From: Lachnospira hominis (ex Liu et al. 2021)
Lineage (GTDB): Bacteria > Bacillota > Clostridia > Lachnospirales > Lachnospiraceae
DNA: 31,676 nucleotides
NCBI RefSeq assembly: GCF_014287955.1
Contig: NZ_JACOPD010000014.1
Span: forward strand, 1 to 31,676
Direction of reading: 5' to 3'
Of this stretch, positions 24,368-31,629 are shown one piece after another. Below the pieces are notes generated by a model, which was given only the letters and a program-made list of their open reading frames with translations, ran no database searches and had not been told where the DNA came from. Numbering within the stretch: the stretch's first letter is position 1; each line of letters opens with the position of its first letter. A program made the position numbers and the translations under genes.

Positions 24368-24383
24368 GGGTTCGAACCCCGGT
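24368..24383 (+). other. tRNA T-arm-like fragment
   Basis: GGGTTCGAACCCCGGT on the plus strand is a 16-base match to the T-arm of tRNA-Lys (25181-25253), which lies in the opposite orientation. There is no acceptor or anticodon arm, so it is not a tRNA gene. Such fragments are often left by elements that integrate into tRNA 3' ends. Confidence 0.5.
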
Positions 24384-24439
24384 AAAATAATCCTCATCCA
24401 TTACCAATAACATTGACAACCTCCTATAAATAAAATAAG

Positions 24440-24475
24440 AGCAGGTATTTAAGTTTTATTACTCAAGTACTTGCT
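24440..24475. repeat. 27-bp palindromic repeat, copy 2 (full hairpin)
   Basis: AGCAGGTATTTAAGT and ACTCAAGTACTTGCT form a 15-bp stem with two G-T pairs and one mismatch around a TTTATT loop. AAAATAAG to the left extends the left arm and mirrors CTTATTTTT of copy 1; the right extension is lost. On the minus strand the stem is followed by CTTATTTTATTT, so it could terminate the ASCH gene. Confidence 0.7.
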
Positions 24476-24562
24476 ATGTTTCTTTGTATCAAAATTATTA
24501 TATATAGTTGTATGTTGGTGGATTTACGGATATTCTGTAAGATGTAGTCTATAAACAGGAAT

Positions 24563-24898
24563 CTATAGAACTTTTATTTCAATGGCAACAACACCATATT
24601 TCTCTATCATTTCTTTAGAATAATACATGAGCATTTCTTTCGGATTTGCAATCTCATCTTTGTTATATCCAATGGATACTTTACTGTGATGCTGATACAA
24701 TTCTTCAAAAGATAGATACCGATACATGTTGATTACCATGCAGTCTATTTTCTCTTTATTACTTGTATCTGTAAATATAATGGTATCACCTGTTGATATT
24801 AGCGAACGCTTCTCATCAAACAGTCGCATTTTTATTGTTTTTGTTTGTTCTTTTATCTTTACGAAAGAATCATGCCATATGTCCATTTCGTGTGTCAT
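24563..24898 (-). CDS. ASCH-domain protein
   Basis: This 111-residue protein has the ASCH fold signature: KIKEQTKTIKMRLFDEKRS with the conserved E/K-x-R pattern, then STGDTIIFTD and VAIEIKVL at the end. ASCH proteins are small PUA-like RNA-binding or nucleoside-processing proteins. GGAGG lies 6 bases before the ATG at 24898, which I prefer to a GTG 15 bases upstream. It is the gene nearest to the tRNA-Lys cluster and runs in the same direction as the NERD and helicase genes, but the repeat between them suggests separate transcription. Confidence 0.75.
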   Translation of the reverse strand: MTHEMDIWHDSFVKIKEQTKTIKMRLFDEKRSLISTGDTIIFTDTSNKEKIDCMVINMYRYLSFEELYQHHSKVSIGYNKDEIANPKEMLMYYSKEMIEKYGVVAIEIKVL

Positions 24899-25142
24899 AG
24901 CATACCTCCACACTTCCGATTCTTTTTACCCATTTTAACACAAAACTCAACCAAGTTAAAACTCCTATTCTCAACCATTCCACTCTCCTGACACCGAGTG
25001 CCCAAAAAATGCCCAACTTGCCTACAAACATTCCCAGTGTTTATGCGGGTTTTCAAAATCACAATAATTAATACATGGAAATAATAAAGAATGAATTTCT
25101 TCACAAGACGCCCGTTCCCCTCCTAGTCAGTAGGCACGAAAA

Positions 25143-25172
25143 GAAAAAATGGAATGGTCAACCAACCATTCC
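25143..25172 (-). terminator. Terminator of the six-tRNA operon
   Basis: GGAATGGT (25151-25158) and ACCATTCC (25165-25172) form an 8-bp stem with a 6-base loop. On the minus strand it is followed by ATTTTTTC. It lies 8 bases after tRNA-Lys. Confidence 0.85.
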
Positions 25173-25180
25173 CATCTTAA

Positions 25181-25253
25181 TGAGCCCACCGGGGTTCGAA
25201 CCCGGGACACCTAGATTAAAAGTCTAGTGCTCTACCAACTGAGCTATGAGCCC
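25181..25253 (-). tRNA. tRNA-Lys (TTT)
   Basis: A 73-base cloverleaf with anticodon TTT in loop CTTTTAA, T-arm CCGGGTTCGAACCCCGG and discriminator A. CCA is not encoded. Last gene of the tRNA operon. Confidence 0.96.
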
Positions 25254-25352
25254 TTATTAAATTAAATAATAAGCTTGTCTATTCAGGTGCTAAATTCAAC
25301 GGCAATCTTTTCTGCCAGAAGAACCATCATGCTAACCGTACGACAGCCCAAC

Positions 25353-25423
25353 TGGGCTAGCTGGATTCGAACCAGCGTGATGCAGGGATCAAAACCCTGT
25401 GCCTTACCGCTTGGCGATAGCCC
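25353..25423 (-). tRNA. tRNA-Gln (TTG)
   Basis: A 71-base cloverleaf with anticodon loop TTTTGAT (anticodon TTG), acceptor GGGCTAT/TAGCCC and T-arm CTGGTTCGAATCCAG. CCA is not encoded. Confidence 0.94.
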
Positions 25424-25436
25424 AAAAATAGATAAG

Positions 25437-25511
25437 GGTGGATACAGGGATTCGAACCCTGGGCCTTCAGAGCCACAATCTGACGCGCTAACCAACTGCG
25501 CTATACCCACC
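25437..25511 (-). tRNA. tRNA-His (GTG)
   Basis: Anticodon GTG in loop TTGTGGC, acceptor GTGGGTA/TATCCAC. The base before the acceptor is G and the discriminator is C, giving the G-1:C73 pair required by histidyl-tRNA synthetase. Confidence 0.95.
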
Positions 25512-25600
25512 ACATAAAAAAACGTCGCTCGCAGCATATTCTATGTTGCTTCGCAACCAGCTATCTCATCTGAGAAAATTATCTCTTATTAGATAAAAAG

Positions 25601-25674
<74 letters not shown>

Positions 25675-25678
25675 ACAA

Positions 25679-25749
25679 AGCGGGTGATGGGAATCGAACC
25701 CACGTATCTAGCTTGGAAGGCTAGTGTTCTACCATTGAACTACACCCGC
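25679..25749 (-). tRNA. tRNA-Gly (TCC)
   Basis: A 71-base cloverleaf with anticodon TCC in loop CTTCCAA, acceptor GCGGGTG/CACCCGC and discriminator T. Confidence 0.95.
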
Positions 25750-25757
25750 ATAAATGA

Positions 25758-25832
25758 TCGGGGTGACAGGATTCGAACCTGCGACCTCTTGATCCCAAAT
25801 CAAGCGCTCTAGCCAAGCTGAGCCACACCCCG
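25758..25832 (-). tRNA. tRNA-Pro (TGG)
   Basis: A 75-base cloverleaf with anticodon TGG in loop TTTGGGA, acceptor CGGGGTG/CACCCCG and discriminator A. First gene of the operon. Confidence 0.95.
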
Positions 25833-25899
25833 ATATGCAATTGATGTTTGATACGTTTCATTCAGTTTTGAATTACTCTGTATCGCAACGACAAGATGT

Positions 25900-25928
25900 A
25901 TTATAGTATAAGACCCCTATGTTGTCAA
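25900..25928 (-). promoter_or_regulatory. Consensus promoter of the six-tRNA operon
   Basis: On the minus strand, TTGACA (25923-25928) and TATAAT (25900-25905) both match the sigma-A consensus at every base, with the optimal 17-base spacer. It is about 70 bases ahead of tRNA-Pro. Confidence 0.88.
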
Positions 25929-25932
25929 CACC

Positions 25933-25969
25933 TTTTTTGAATTTTTTTTAATTTTTTTTACATTTTTTT
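25933..25969 (-). promoter_or_regulatory. Phased A-tract UP element
   Basis: Four A-tracts on the minus strand (plus-strand T-runs 25933-25938, 25942-25949, 25952-25959 and 25963-25969) have centres about 10, 10 and 10.5 bases apart and lie just upstream of the -35. This is the pattern of an intrinsically bent UP element that contacts the RNA polymerase alpha subunits. Confidence 0.65.
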
Positions 25970-25978
25970 CAAAACCTG

Positions 25979-26008
25979 TTTAAACCCGCATAAATAGGGG
26001 CTTAAAAG
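25979..26008 (-). terminator. Possible terminator of the RdgB-phosphodiesterase operon
   Basis: On the minus strand, TTTAAGCCCC and GGGTTTAAA can pair imperfectly around TATTTATGC, followed only by a weak T-rich stretch. It is about 80 bases after the phosphodiesterase stop. The interval 26009-26086 is AT-rich and shows nothing else. Confidence 0.35.
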
Positions 26009-26086
26009 ACTTTTATTTTTTTGAATTCCAGCATAAAATCATCTTAAAAACATAAAATCACAAAATTTTATTTTTAATTTTTACTA

Positions 26087-26569
26087 TCAGATTGACTTTA
26101 ATTTGAAGCCGACTTCACCATTATCAAGAACTTCCATCATGATATATGTACATTTTTTATCAGCCTGTCTCGGATAAGAAATACTGCCTGGATTAATGAG
26201 CATAATCTCATCTTCAACAGAAATAACCGGTCTGTGTGTATGTCCAAACATTACAATATCAAACCCTCTTGATATCCCCTCTTCTCTTATTGTCTGCAAA
26301 TCAAGCGAAACATAATAATAGTGCCCATGTGTAAGCAGCACTTTATATTTTCCGATCTGTGTCTCAATCTCTTTGTCATATGGCGAAAAAAAGTCATTAT
26401 TTCCCGGAACAAACATCACTTCACATCCAGCCATTCCTCTTATAACTTCATCCTCTCCCTCAAAGTCCCCGAGATGTATAAGCTTGTCAATATTACCCTC
26501 ACGATACAATGCTTCTGCAAGATTCGTAATCCGTCTGTGGGTATCGCTAACTATCATAATCCGCTGCAT
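26087..26569 (-). CDS. YfcE/MJ0936-family metallophosphoesterase
   Basis: This 160-residue calcineurin-like phosphodiesterase has all five metal-binding blocks in order: SDTHRR (Asp/His), LGDFEG (Asp), PGNND (Asn/Asp), LTHGHYY (His) and FGHTHRP (His-x-His). Members hydrolyse phosphodiesters with Mn2+; the physiological substrate is often unknown. It starts 6 bases after the rdgB stop and is thus the last gene of a four-gene operon. Length and motifs are typical, so the protein should be active. Confidence 0.93.
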   Translation of the reverse strand: MQRIMIVSDTHRRITNLAEALYREGNIDKLIHLGDFEGEDEVIRGMAGCEVMFVPGNNDFFSPYDKEIETQIGKYKVLLTHGHYYYVSLDLQTIREEGISRGFDIVMFGHTHRPVISVEDEIMLINPGSISYPRQADKKCTYIMMEVLDNGEVGFKLKSI

Positions 26570-26575
26570 ATAATC

Positions 26576-27178
26576 TCACCTCATTTTCATAAGAATAGGA
26601 AATACCTCTTTTACTTTTTTAAGTGCCTTTCCACGATGGCTTATACTGTTCTTTTCGTCCGCAGAAAGCTCAGCAGAGCTTTTTTGATATTCAGGCAGGA
26701 AAAATATAGGGTCATATCCAAAACCATTCTCTCCGAGCGGTTTATCACCTATAATGCCCTCCATTGTCCCTCTAAAAGCAAATTCATCACCTTCCGGAAA
26801 TGCAATTGCAACTACTGCCACAAATCTTGCACTTCTGTCACTTCCAATAACACCTTTAAGTTTATCAATAATAGCCTGATTCTTTATCTCATACGGCGTA
26901 TCATGCCCCATAAATCTTGCTGAATGAACCCCCGGCTCCTTATTAAGCCAGTCAACTTCAAGTCCCGAATCATCTGCAAGCGTCACACAACCGGTCATCT
27001 CACTGATAGTCCTTGCTTTAATCAATGCATTTTCAGAAAATGTACGTCCGTATTCTTCTATATCTACATCAATTCCGGCTTCTTTCATAGAAACAAGCTC
27101 AATGTCCATATCTTTTAAAATTTCCCTGAATTCTTTTATTTTTCCCATATTATTAGATGCAAGTATAACTTTTTCCAT
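26576..27178 (-). CDS. rdgB: XTP/dITP diphosphatase (Ham1/RdgB)
   Basis: This 200-residue house-cleaning enzyme hydrolyses dITP and XTP to the monophosphates and keeps deaminated purines out of DNA. It shows the N-terminal ASNNMGKIKEF with the substrate-binding Asn and Lys, LADDSGLEVDWL with the catalytic acidic residues, GVHSARF, GFGYDPIFFLP, and SHRGKALKK near the C-terminus. It begins 11 bases after the papain-like protease gene. RdgB followed by a YfcE-type phosphoesterase is a familiar Clostridia gene pair. Confidence 0.95.
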   Translation of the reverse strand: MEKVILASNNMGKIKEFREILKDMDIELVSMKEAGIDVDIEEYGRTFSENALIKARTISEMTGCVTLADDSGLEVDWLNKEPGVHSARFMGHDTPYEIKNQAIIDKLKGVIGSDRSARFVAVVAIAFPEGDEFAFRGTMEGIIGDKPLGENGFGYDPIFFLPEYQKSSAELSADEKNSISHRGKALKKVKEVFPILMKMR

Positions 27179-27189
27179 AATCAGGTCTC

Positions 27190-28902
27190 CTATCTGTTAT
27201 TTGTATACATTTTAAGGCATATATTACATTCCTTTGACTCCTCAACATGTTCCCATGATTTGCCTATAAGACTTATATATCCCTCACCATCGTCAATCAC
27301 AACATTTTTTGTTGAACGACCAGCTTTATACTCAATTGCAATCGGATGTACTGCTCCTGGCGTTGTAATTTTGACTATAATGGCATATTTTTTACCCTCT
27401 GCCATATTAACTGCTTTGTTCAAATCAACCGTGTAATAGCCCTCATTTGTAAATTTGCCCGATTGCAGATAAACCTTATTGCAAAATGACTCAGTCCCCT
27501 CAAAATTATCAACATAATATATTTCATAAGATGTATCTTTTCCTGTTGCATAAAATCCTACTGCTTTCAGTTCTTCATCTGACTGAGCTGTGTAAACATT
27601 GGAAAAATATGCTGTATCACATTCATAACCCAGCTGTCCTACCCAGCCACACAAATCACTCTGATATATATTATCATAATTGTCATTATCCTCTACACGC
27701 GTATATACAACATTATGGATTCCTATATTAGAATCATAATATGACACGTAAAACAAACCATCATCGCCAAAGCTGTCTCCCCAGCTATTCACACATATAA
27801 ATGCACCGTTTCCCTCGAGGCTTACGCTGAAATTATCTTTAGAATAATTATCATCCCATCCAATGATAACGACATCATGATTCGGCTTTTTTGTACCTAT
27901 ATAGCAATATGAATAATTTTTATCATTGTAATACATTGAACGCTCTCCGGCATAACTCATTGATGTATACAATGATGATTCAACACCGCCATATAAAAAT
28001 ACAGCTTTTTTTACAGCTTCAAGATTCTTGCTCTCAATAATCTGTGCTTCCTGAACATGCTTTACAACTCCGGCATCCGGATTATTTATGCCATCACCAT
28101 ACACATCGTCTTCTTCAAGAACAGGTCCTCTCCAAGATGCAAGATATGAAATCGCTCTTGTATAATCTCCACCATCATACTGTGCACCAAAATATCCACT
28201 GTTCCATACCATATTATCCTCAGAAAAATCGTATTTTTCCTCTGGCATAAGACTTGTCTCAACTGCCGTAAGCGATGCAAATGCCCAACATGTTCCATAT
28301 ATTCCCTGGTCTTTTATTTTTCCCAGTCTTCCTACATCATAATAACTGTATCTTGATGGAAGTATGCTCTCATCTTTCTTCGTGTCTACAAGATTAAGCG
28401 TATTTTCTACCGAATCCCACTTATACGTATAACCAAATCCTTCTTCAAGCACATGTGCATTAATATAATATCCGTCATCATCCTTCTTCATTGCATTTTC
28501 AAGAAATACTTTTTTGCCATTAACATCAATAAAAGTATCATAACTGTCAATTGACACCACGGTATTCCCCTTCTGAAGTTCTATCCCATCATCAGAAACA
28601 GTATTGAATGCACACTTGAATGAATTTCTGAATATATACGTTGGAATCATAATATCAAGATTATTTTCCATATAAATCCTGTTTTTTGCAAATGCTACCT
28701 CAACTCCGTCTACAATCAGCCTTAACTGATTTTCGCTGGCATCAGACGCAATTATATCCTGCCATTCACTCGGACGGTCTTTCGCTGTAATTACAACATT
28801 GCCAAGTGCTATTCCCTTATCCTGTGCAACCGCTTCAAGCAGATATACTACTGCTACAGATAAAATAAAAATCAATCCCAGATATAACTTACGGCCTTTC
28901 AA
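27190..28902 (-). CDS. Secreted or membrane-anchored papain-like (C1A) cysteine protease
   Basis: This 570-residue protein has an N-terminal signal or anchor helix (residues about 5-25), a stalk-like domain of about 50-175 with LRLIVDGVEVAFAKNRIY that resembles a copper amine oxidase N-terminal domain, and a papain domain: GIYGTCWAFAS with oxyanion Gln199 and nucleophile Cys205, NHDVVIIGWDD with His342, and VNSWGDSFGDDG with Asn372. A C-terminal beta-rich domain of about 180 residues (from about 395) matches the lectin-like domain common in such clostridial proteases. It is probably displayed on the cell surface and cleaves peptides or surface proteins. It sits between the THUMP methyltransferase and rdgB with short gaps, an odd operon position for an exported protease. 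Confidence 0.9.
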   Translation of the reverse strand: MKGRKLYLGLIFILSVAVVYLLEAVAQDKGIALGNVVITAKDRPSEWQDIIASDASENQLRLIVDGVEVAFAKNRIYMENNLDIMIPTYIFRNSFKCAFNTVSDDGIELQKGNTVVSIDSYDTFIDVNGKKVFLENAMKKDDDGYYINAHVLEEGFGYTYKWDSVENTLNLVDTKKDESILPSRYSYYDVGRLGKIKDQGIYGTCWAFASLTAVETSLMPEEKYDFSEDNMVWNSGYFGAQYDGGDYTRAISYLASWRGPVLEEDDVYGDGINNPDAGVVKHVQEAQIIESKNLEAVKKAVFLYGGVESSLYTSMSYAGERSMYYNDKNYSYCYIGTKKPNHDVVIIGWDDNYSKDNFSVSLEGNGAFICVNSWGDSFGDDGLFYVSYYDSNIGIHNVVYTRVEDNDNYDNIYQSDLCGWVGQLGYECDTAYFSNVYTAQSDEELKAVGFYATGKDTSYEIYYVDNFEGTESFCNKVYLQSGKFTNEGYYTVDLNKAVNMAEGKKYAIIVKITTPGAVHPIAIEYKAGRSTKNVVIDDGEGYISLIGKSWEHVEESKECNICLKMYTNNR

Positions 28903-28932
28903 ATCTTATCCCCTTTTGTCTAATCTCTTCTA

Positions 28933-30081
28933 TTAATCTCTCTTCTTTGGTGGCTTAGGTCCTATAAATGAATAAAAATATGTCTTTAACATACCATTAT
29001 AAATCTTTCTGTTTTTATCAGCTTTCCTACCAAAATATTTTTCTATATCCTGATATGAAGTAATAACATATGCTGACCAGCTGTCCAACTGTGCAAACTG
29101 TCTTCCTAAAGCACTATATATTGCAGGAAGTGCCTCTTTTTCCTCAAGACGTTCGCCATATGGCGGGTTAGTAATAATAAATCCATATTTCTTTGGGTGT
29201 GACAATTTAGCCACATCTCTTTGCTGGAAATGTATAAGATTAGCAACACCTGCATTTTCAGCATTCCTTCTGGCAATCTTAATCACATCACCATCAAGAT
29301 CATATCCCTGAATATCAGTCTCAATATTAGTATTAACCATATCATTAGCCTCTGTTACAGCCTCATACCATTCCTTTTTAGGGATAATTCCCGACCAGCT
29401 CTCCGCTGTAAAATCACGATTAAGCCCGGGGGCTATATTCGCTGCAATCATAGCTGCTTCAATCGGAAATGTTCCACTTCCGCAAAATGGATCAATCAAT
29501 ATCCTGTCTTTATTCCAGGGAGTCAGCTTAATAAGTGCAGCTGCAAGACACTCCGAAATTGGTGCTTTTCCTGCCTCTGGACGATATCCTCTCTTATGAA
29601 GAGAATTGCCTGTTGTATCAAGTGCAATAGTCACAACATCCTTTAATATAGTTACTCTTATAGGATAAGACTCCCCATCTTCTTTAAACCAATTTATACG
29701 ATATTTAAGTTTTAACCTTTCGACAATAGCTTTCTTAACAATAGACTGTATATCAGAGCTGCTGAAAAGCTTACTATTTACCGAATTAGCCTTTGTAACC
29801 CAGAACTTTCCATCCGCCGGAATAAATTCTTCCCACGGAAGCTCTTTTGTCTGGTCAAATAATTCCGTAAAAGTCACTGCATTAAACTGTCCAACTTTCA
29901 AAAGGACTCTCTCAGCCGTTCTAAGATTAATATTAGCACGGCATATAGCCTCAGCATCACCTTCAAATGTTACCTTACCATCTTCAACTGATATAATCTC
30001 ATATCCAAGTTCATATATTTCTTTTTTCAACACCGATTCAAGTCCAAAATGACATGGTGCAATCAATTCATATGTATTCAT
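28933..30081 (-). CDS. THUMP-domain SAM-dependent RNA methyltransferase
   Basis: This 382-residue protein has an N-terminal ferredoxin-like and THUMP region (residues about 1-155) that binds RNA and a class I methyltransferase domain with IDPFCGSGTFPIEA (SAM site) and the catalytic ITNPPYGERL. It resembles B. subtilis YpsC and the N-terminal methyltransferase half of E. coli RlmL, so the likely product is an N2-methylguanosine in 23S rRNA; the position is not determined here. I use the ATG at 30081 because GGAG lies 6 bases before it; an earlier ATG at 30117 has none. It is the first gene of the operon with the protease, rdgB and phosphodiesterase. Confidence 0.92.
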   Translation of the reverse strand: MNTYELIAPCHFGLESVLKKEIYELGYEIISVEDGKVTFEGDAEAICRANINLRTAERVLLKVGQFNAVTFTELFDQTKELPWEEFIPADGKFWVTKANSVNSKLFSSSDIQSIVKKAIVERLKLKYRINWFKEDGESYPIRVTILKDVVTIALDTTGNSLHKRGYRPEAGKAPISECLAAALIKLTPWNKDRILIDPFCGSGTFPIEAAMIAANIAPGLNRDFTAESWSGIIPKKEWYEAVTEANDMVNTNIETDIQGYDLDGDVIKIARRNAENAGVANLIHFQQRDVAKLSHPKKYGFIITNPPYGERLEEKEALPAIYSALGRQFAQLDSWSAYVITSYQDIEKYFGRKADKNRKIYNGMLKTYFYSFIGPKPPKKRD

Positions 30082-30147
30082 CAATTCTCCATTTCTTAAT
30101 ATTACAGTATCATACACTTAATATATTAATGCTTGTTCCAATAGCTG

Positions 30148-30498
30148 TCAAGCTGTTATATATCTACCTTTATATCTTTCGATTCCACCGGCTAAAGACT
30201 TAACATTAAAACCTGCCATTGACATTTTTCTGCACATAAAATAGCTTTGTGCTCCTCTGCTGCAATATAACAGAATAATCTTATTTTTCTTTAGTAAAAT
30301 ATCACCGGTCCGCACAATTCCGGTTCTGCCATACATATAATTTTCAATCGCATTTTCTAAATCTTCTGCATTTATACAAACAGCTCCCTTTATATGTTTC
30401 TTCATATAATCCGTTTCACTTCTCAAATCTATTATAAGCGGGTTCTCTTTTTCAATATACCTGTCAAACAAAGAACTTCCAATAATTTCGCACGCCAT
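30148..30498 (-). CDS. Rhodanese-domain protein
   Basis: This 116-residue single-domain rhodanese has PLIIDLRSETDYMKKHIKGAVCINA (the conserved Asp-x-Arg and His region) and the active-site loop YCSRGAQS with the sulfur-accepting Cys. It ends in LAGGIERYKG, the usual C-terminal signature. It probably moves sulfane sulfur or serves as a thiol carrier in the cytoplasm. The ribosome binding site is weak. It runs in the same direction as the THUMP gene but is separated by 66 bases. Confidence 0.88.
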   Translation of the reverse strand: MACEIIGSSLFDRYIEKENPLIIDLRSETDYMKKHIKGAVCINAEDLENAIENYMYGRTGIVRTGDILLKKNKIILLYCSRGAQSYFMCRKMSMAGFNVKSLAGGIERYKGRYITA

Positions 30499-30574
30499 AA
30501 TATGTCTCGCTCAACTTTTACATCCTTCTTAACATTATATGCTGCATGAAGTGCATAATTGCAATATTTTATTA

Positions 30575-30615
30575 TGTCCTGCCAATAGACAATATAACTA
30601 TCCAATGGCAGGACA
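30575..30615. terminator. 10-bp hairpin between the Ser/Asn-rich gene and rhodanese
   Basis: TGTCCTGCCA (30575-30584) and TGGCAGGACA (30606-30615) form a perfect stem, with an inner ATAG/CTAT pair possible. A T-rich stretch follows on the plus strand and an AT-rich one on the minus strand, so it may terminate the minus-strand Ser/Asn-rich gene. Confidence 0.5.
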
Positions 30616-30669
30616 TTTGTTTGTTGTTTATTTGTTATTTTATTTAATAAATTCTATTACATTCAAAAT

Positions 30670-30879
30670 TTAATCTTCTGAACTGTTGTAACTATTTGAG
30701 CTATTTGAGCTATTTGAACTGTTATAGCTGTTTGAACTGTTTTTTGATGAATTCTTTGATGAATTTTTTGATGAATTTTTACCTGATGTCTTATTGTATG
30801 AATTACTCTCATTTGATGAGTTGTATGAATCTGTTGAGTTAGATGAATTATATGAGTTATTGGAACTATTCTTAGACAT
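30670..30879 (-). CDS. Ser/Asn-rich repetitive small protein
   Basis: This 69-residue protein is built almost only of Ser, Asn, Tyr and Lys with a few Thr, Asp, Glu and Gly. It has an N-terminal part with SYNSSN units, a block of four KNSS repeats (12-bp DNA repeats) and a C-terminal SSNSSNS run ending in ED. It contains no aliphatic residue after Met1. GGAGG lies 8 bases before the ATG at 30879, the strongest argument that it is translated. I do not recognise a function. The composition is prion- or amyloid-like and extremely hydrophilic. It stands alone between a hairpin and a tRNA operon terminator. Repeat number may vary among strains. Confidence 0.65.
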   Translation of the reverse strand: MSKNSSNNSYNSSNSTDSYNSSNESNSYNKTSGKNSSKNSSKNSSKNSSNSYNSSNSSNSSNSYNSSED

Positions 30880-30946
30880 ATCTATGTCCTCCTTAAATAT
30901 AATAAATTTTACGTTTATTATTATTTTCAGATTTTCCAATAAATAT

Positions 30947-30990
30947 ACAAAAAAAACTGTATAAAAGAAATCTTCTTTTACACAGTTTTT
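30947..30990 (-). terminator. Terminator of the seven-tRNA operon
   Basis: AAAAACTGT and ACAGTTTTT pair around an AT-rich stem continuing with AAAAGAA/TTCTTTT. On the minus strand the hairpin is followed by eight T. It follows tRNA-Arg(ACG) directly. Confidence 0.85.
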
Positions 30991-30992
30991 AA

Positions 30993-31066
30993 TGTACGTG
31001 ACAAGATTCGAACTCGCGACCTTCTGGTCCGTAGCCAGACGCTCTATCCAGCTGAGCTACACGTAC
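30993..31066 (-). tRNA. tRNA-Arg (ACG)
   Basis: A 74-base cloverleaf with anticodon ACG in loop CTACGGA and acceptor GTACGTG/CACGTAC. A34 needs deamination to inosine by TadA to read all CGN codons it serves. Last gene of the operon. Confidence 0.95.
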
Positions 31067-31089
31067 TTATAAAGTCAAATTAATGACAA

Positions 31090-31176
31090 TGCCGGCAACG
31101 GGAATCGAACCCGTATGGGAGTATAAGTCCCGCAGGATTTTAAGTCCTGTGCGTCTGCCAGTTCCGCCACACCGGC
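31090..31176 (-). tRNA. tRNA-Leu (TAA)
   Basis: An 87-base tRNA with a long variable arm, anticodon TAA in loop CTTAAAA and acceptor GCCGGTG/TGCCGGC. Confidence 0.95.
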
Positions 31177-31181
31177 ACATA

Positions 31182-31254
31182 TGGGACCTACAGGGCTCGA
31201 ACCTGTGACCCTCTGCTTGTAAGGCAGATGCTCTCCCAGCTGAGCTAAGATCCC
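31182..31254 (-). tRNA. tRNA-Val (TAC)
   Basis: A 73-base cloverleaf with anticodon TAC in loop CTTACAA and acceptor GGGATCT/AGGTCCC. Confidence 0.95.
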
Positions 31255-31289
31255 ATGATGCTAATTAATACAATATATTCTATTGTAAG

Positions 31290-31363
31290 CGACCCGGATG
31301 GGGTTCGAACCCACGACCTCCGCCGTGACAGGGCGGCGCTCTAACCAGCTGAGCCACCAGGCC
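31290..31363 (-). tRNA. tRNA-Asp (GTC)
   Basis: A 74-base cloverleaf with anticodon GTC in loop CTGTCAC, acceptor GGCCTGG/CCGGGTC and discriminator G, as expected for Asp. Confidence 0.95.
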
Positions 31364-31381
31364 ATTTTATAGTAAATCTAG

Positions 31382-31455
31382 TGGACCTTCGGGGACTCGA
31401 ACCCAGGACCGACCGGTTATGAGCCGGTTGCTCTAACCAACTGAGCTAAAGGTCC
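31382..31455 (-). tRNA. tRNA-Met (CAT)
   Basis: A 74-base cloverleaf with anticodon CAT in loop CTCATAA and acceptor GGACCTT/AAGGTCC. The paired first base and the absence of three GC pairs below the anticodon loop favour elongator Met over initiator. A CAT anticodon could also be a lysidine-modified Ile tRNA. Confidence 0.9.
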
Positions 31456-31461
31456 AAGTAG

Positions 31462-31533
31462 AGCCGACAGTCGGAGTCGAACCAACAACCTGCTGATTAC
31501 AAATCAGCTGCTCTGCCATTGAGCCATGTCGGC
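31462..31533 (-). tRNA. tRNA-Thr (TGT)
   Basis: A 72-base cloverleaf with anticodon TGT in loop TTTGTAA and acceptor GCCGACA/TGTCGGC. Confidence 0.95.
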
Positions 31534-31557
31534 ATAATTGGAGAGATTTACTATAAG

Positions 31558-31629
31558 TGACTCCAAGGGGATTTGAACCCCTGTTACCGCCGTGAAAGGG
31601 CGGTGTCTTAACCGCTTGACCATGGAGCC
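31558..31629 (-). tRNA. tRNA-Glu (TTC)
   Basis: A 72-base cloverleaf with anticodon TTC in loop CTTTCAC, acceptor GGCTCCA/TGGAGTC and discriminator A. First visible gene of the operon; the promoter is outside the window. Confidence 0.95.

Noticed and set aside
23613..24475. CRISPR-like reading of the repeated 27-bp sequence
   Set aside because: There are only two copies 836 bases apart with a gene in between; there is no array and no cas gene.
24895..25104. 69-residue minus-strand ORF between tRNA-Lys and the ASCH gene
   Set aside because: It overlaps the ASCH ribosome binding site and start, has no ribosome binding site of its own and no recognisable motif. The interval 24899-25142 holds nothing else that I can support.
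25275..25537. ORFs on both strands across the tRNA-Gln and tRNA-His genes, such as one with GYRDSNPGPSEPQ
   Set aside because: They are translations of tRNA genes, a well-known source of false proteins; no ribosome binding site is present.
30700..30860. CRISPR or satellite array in the 12-bp repeats
   Set aside because: The repeats are continuous, in frame and without spacers, so they are coding repeats of the Ser/Asn-rich protein.
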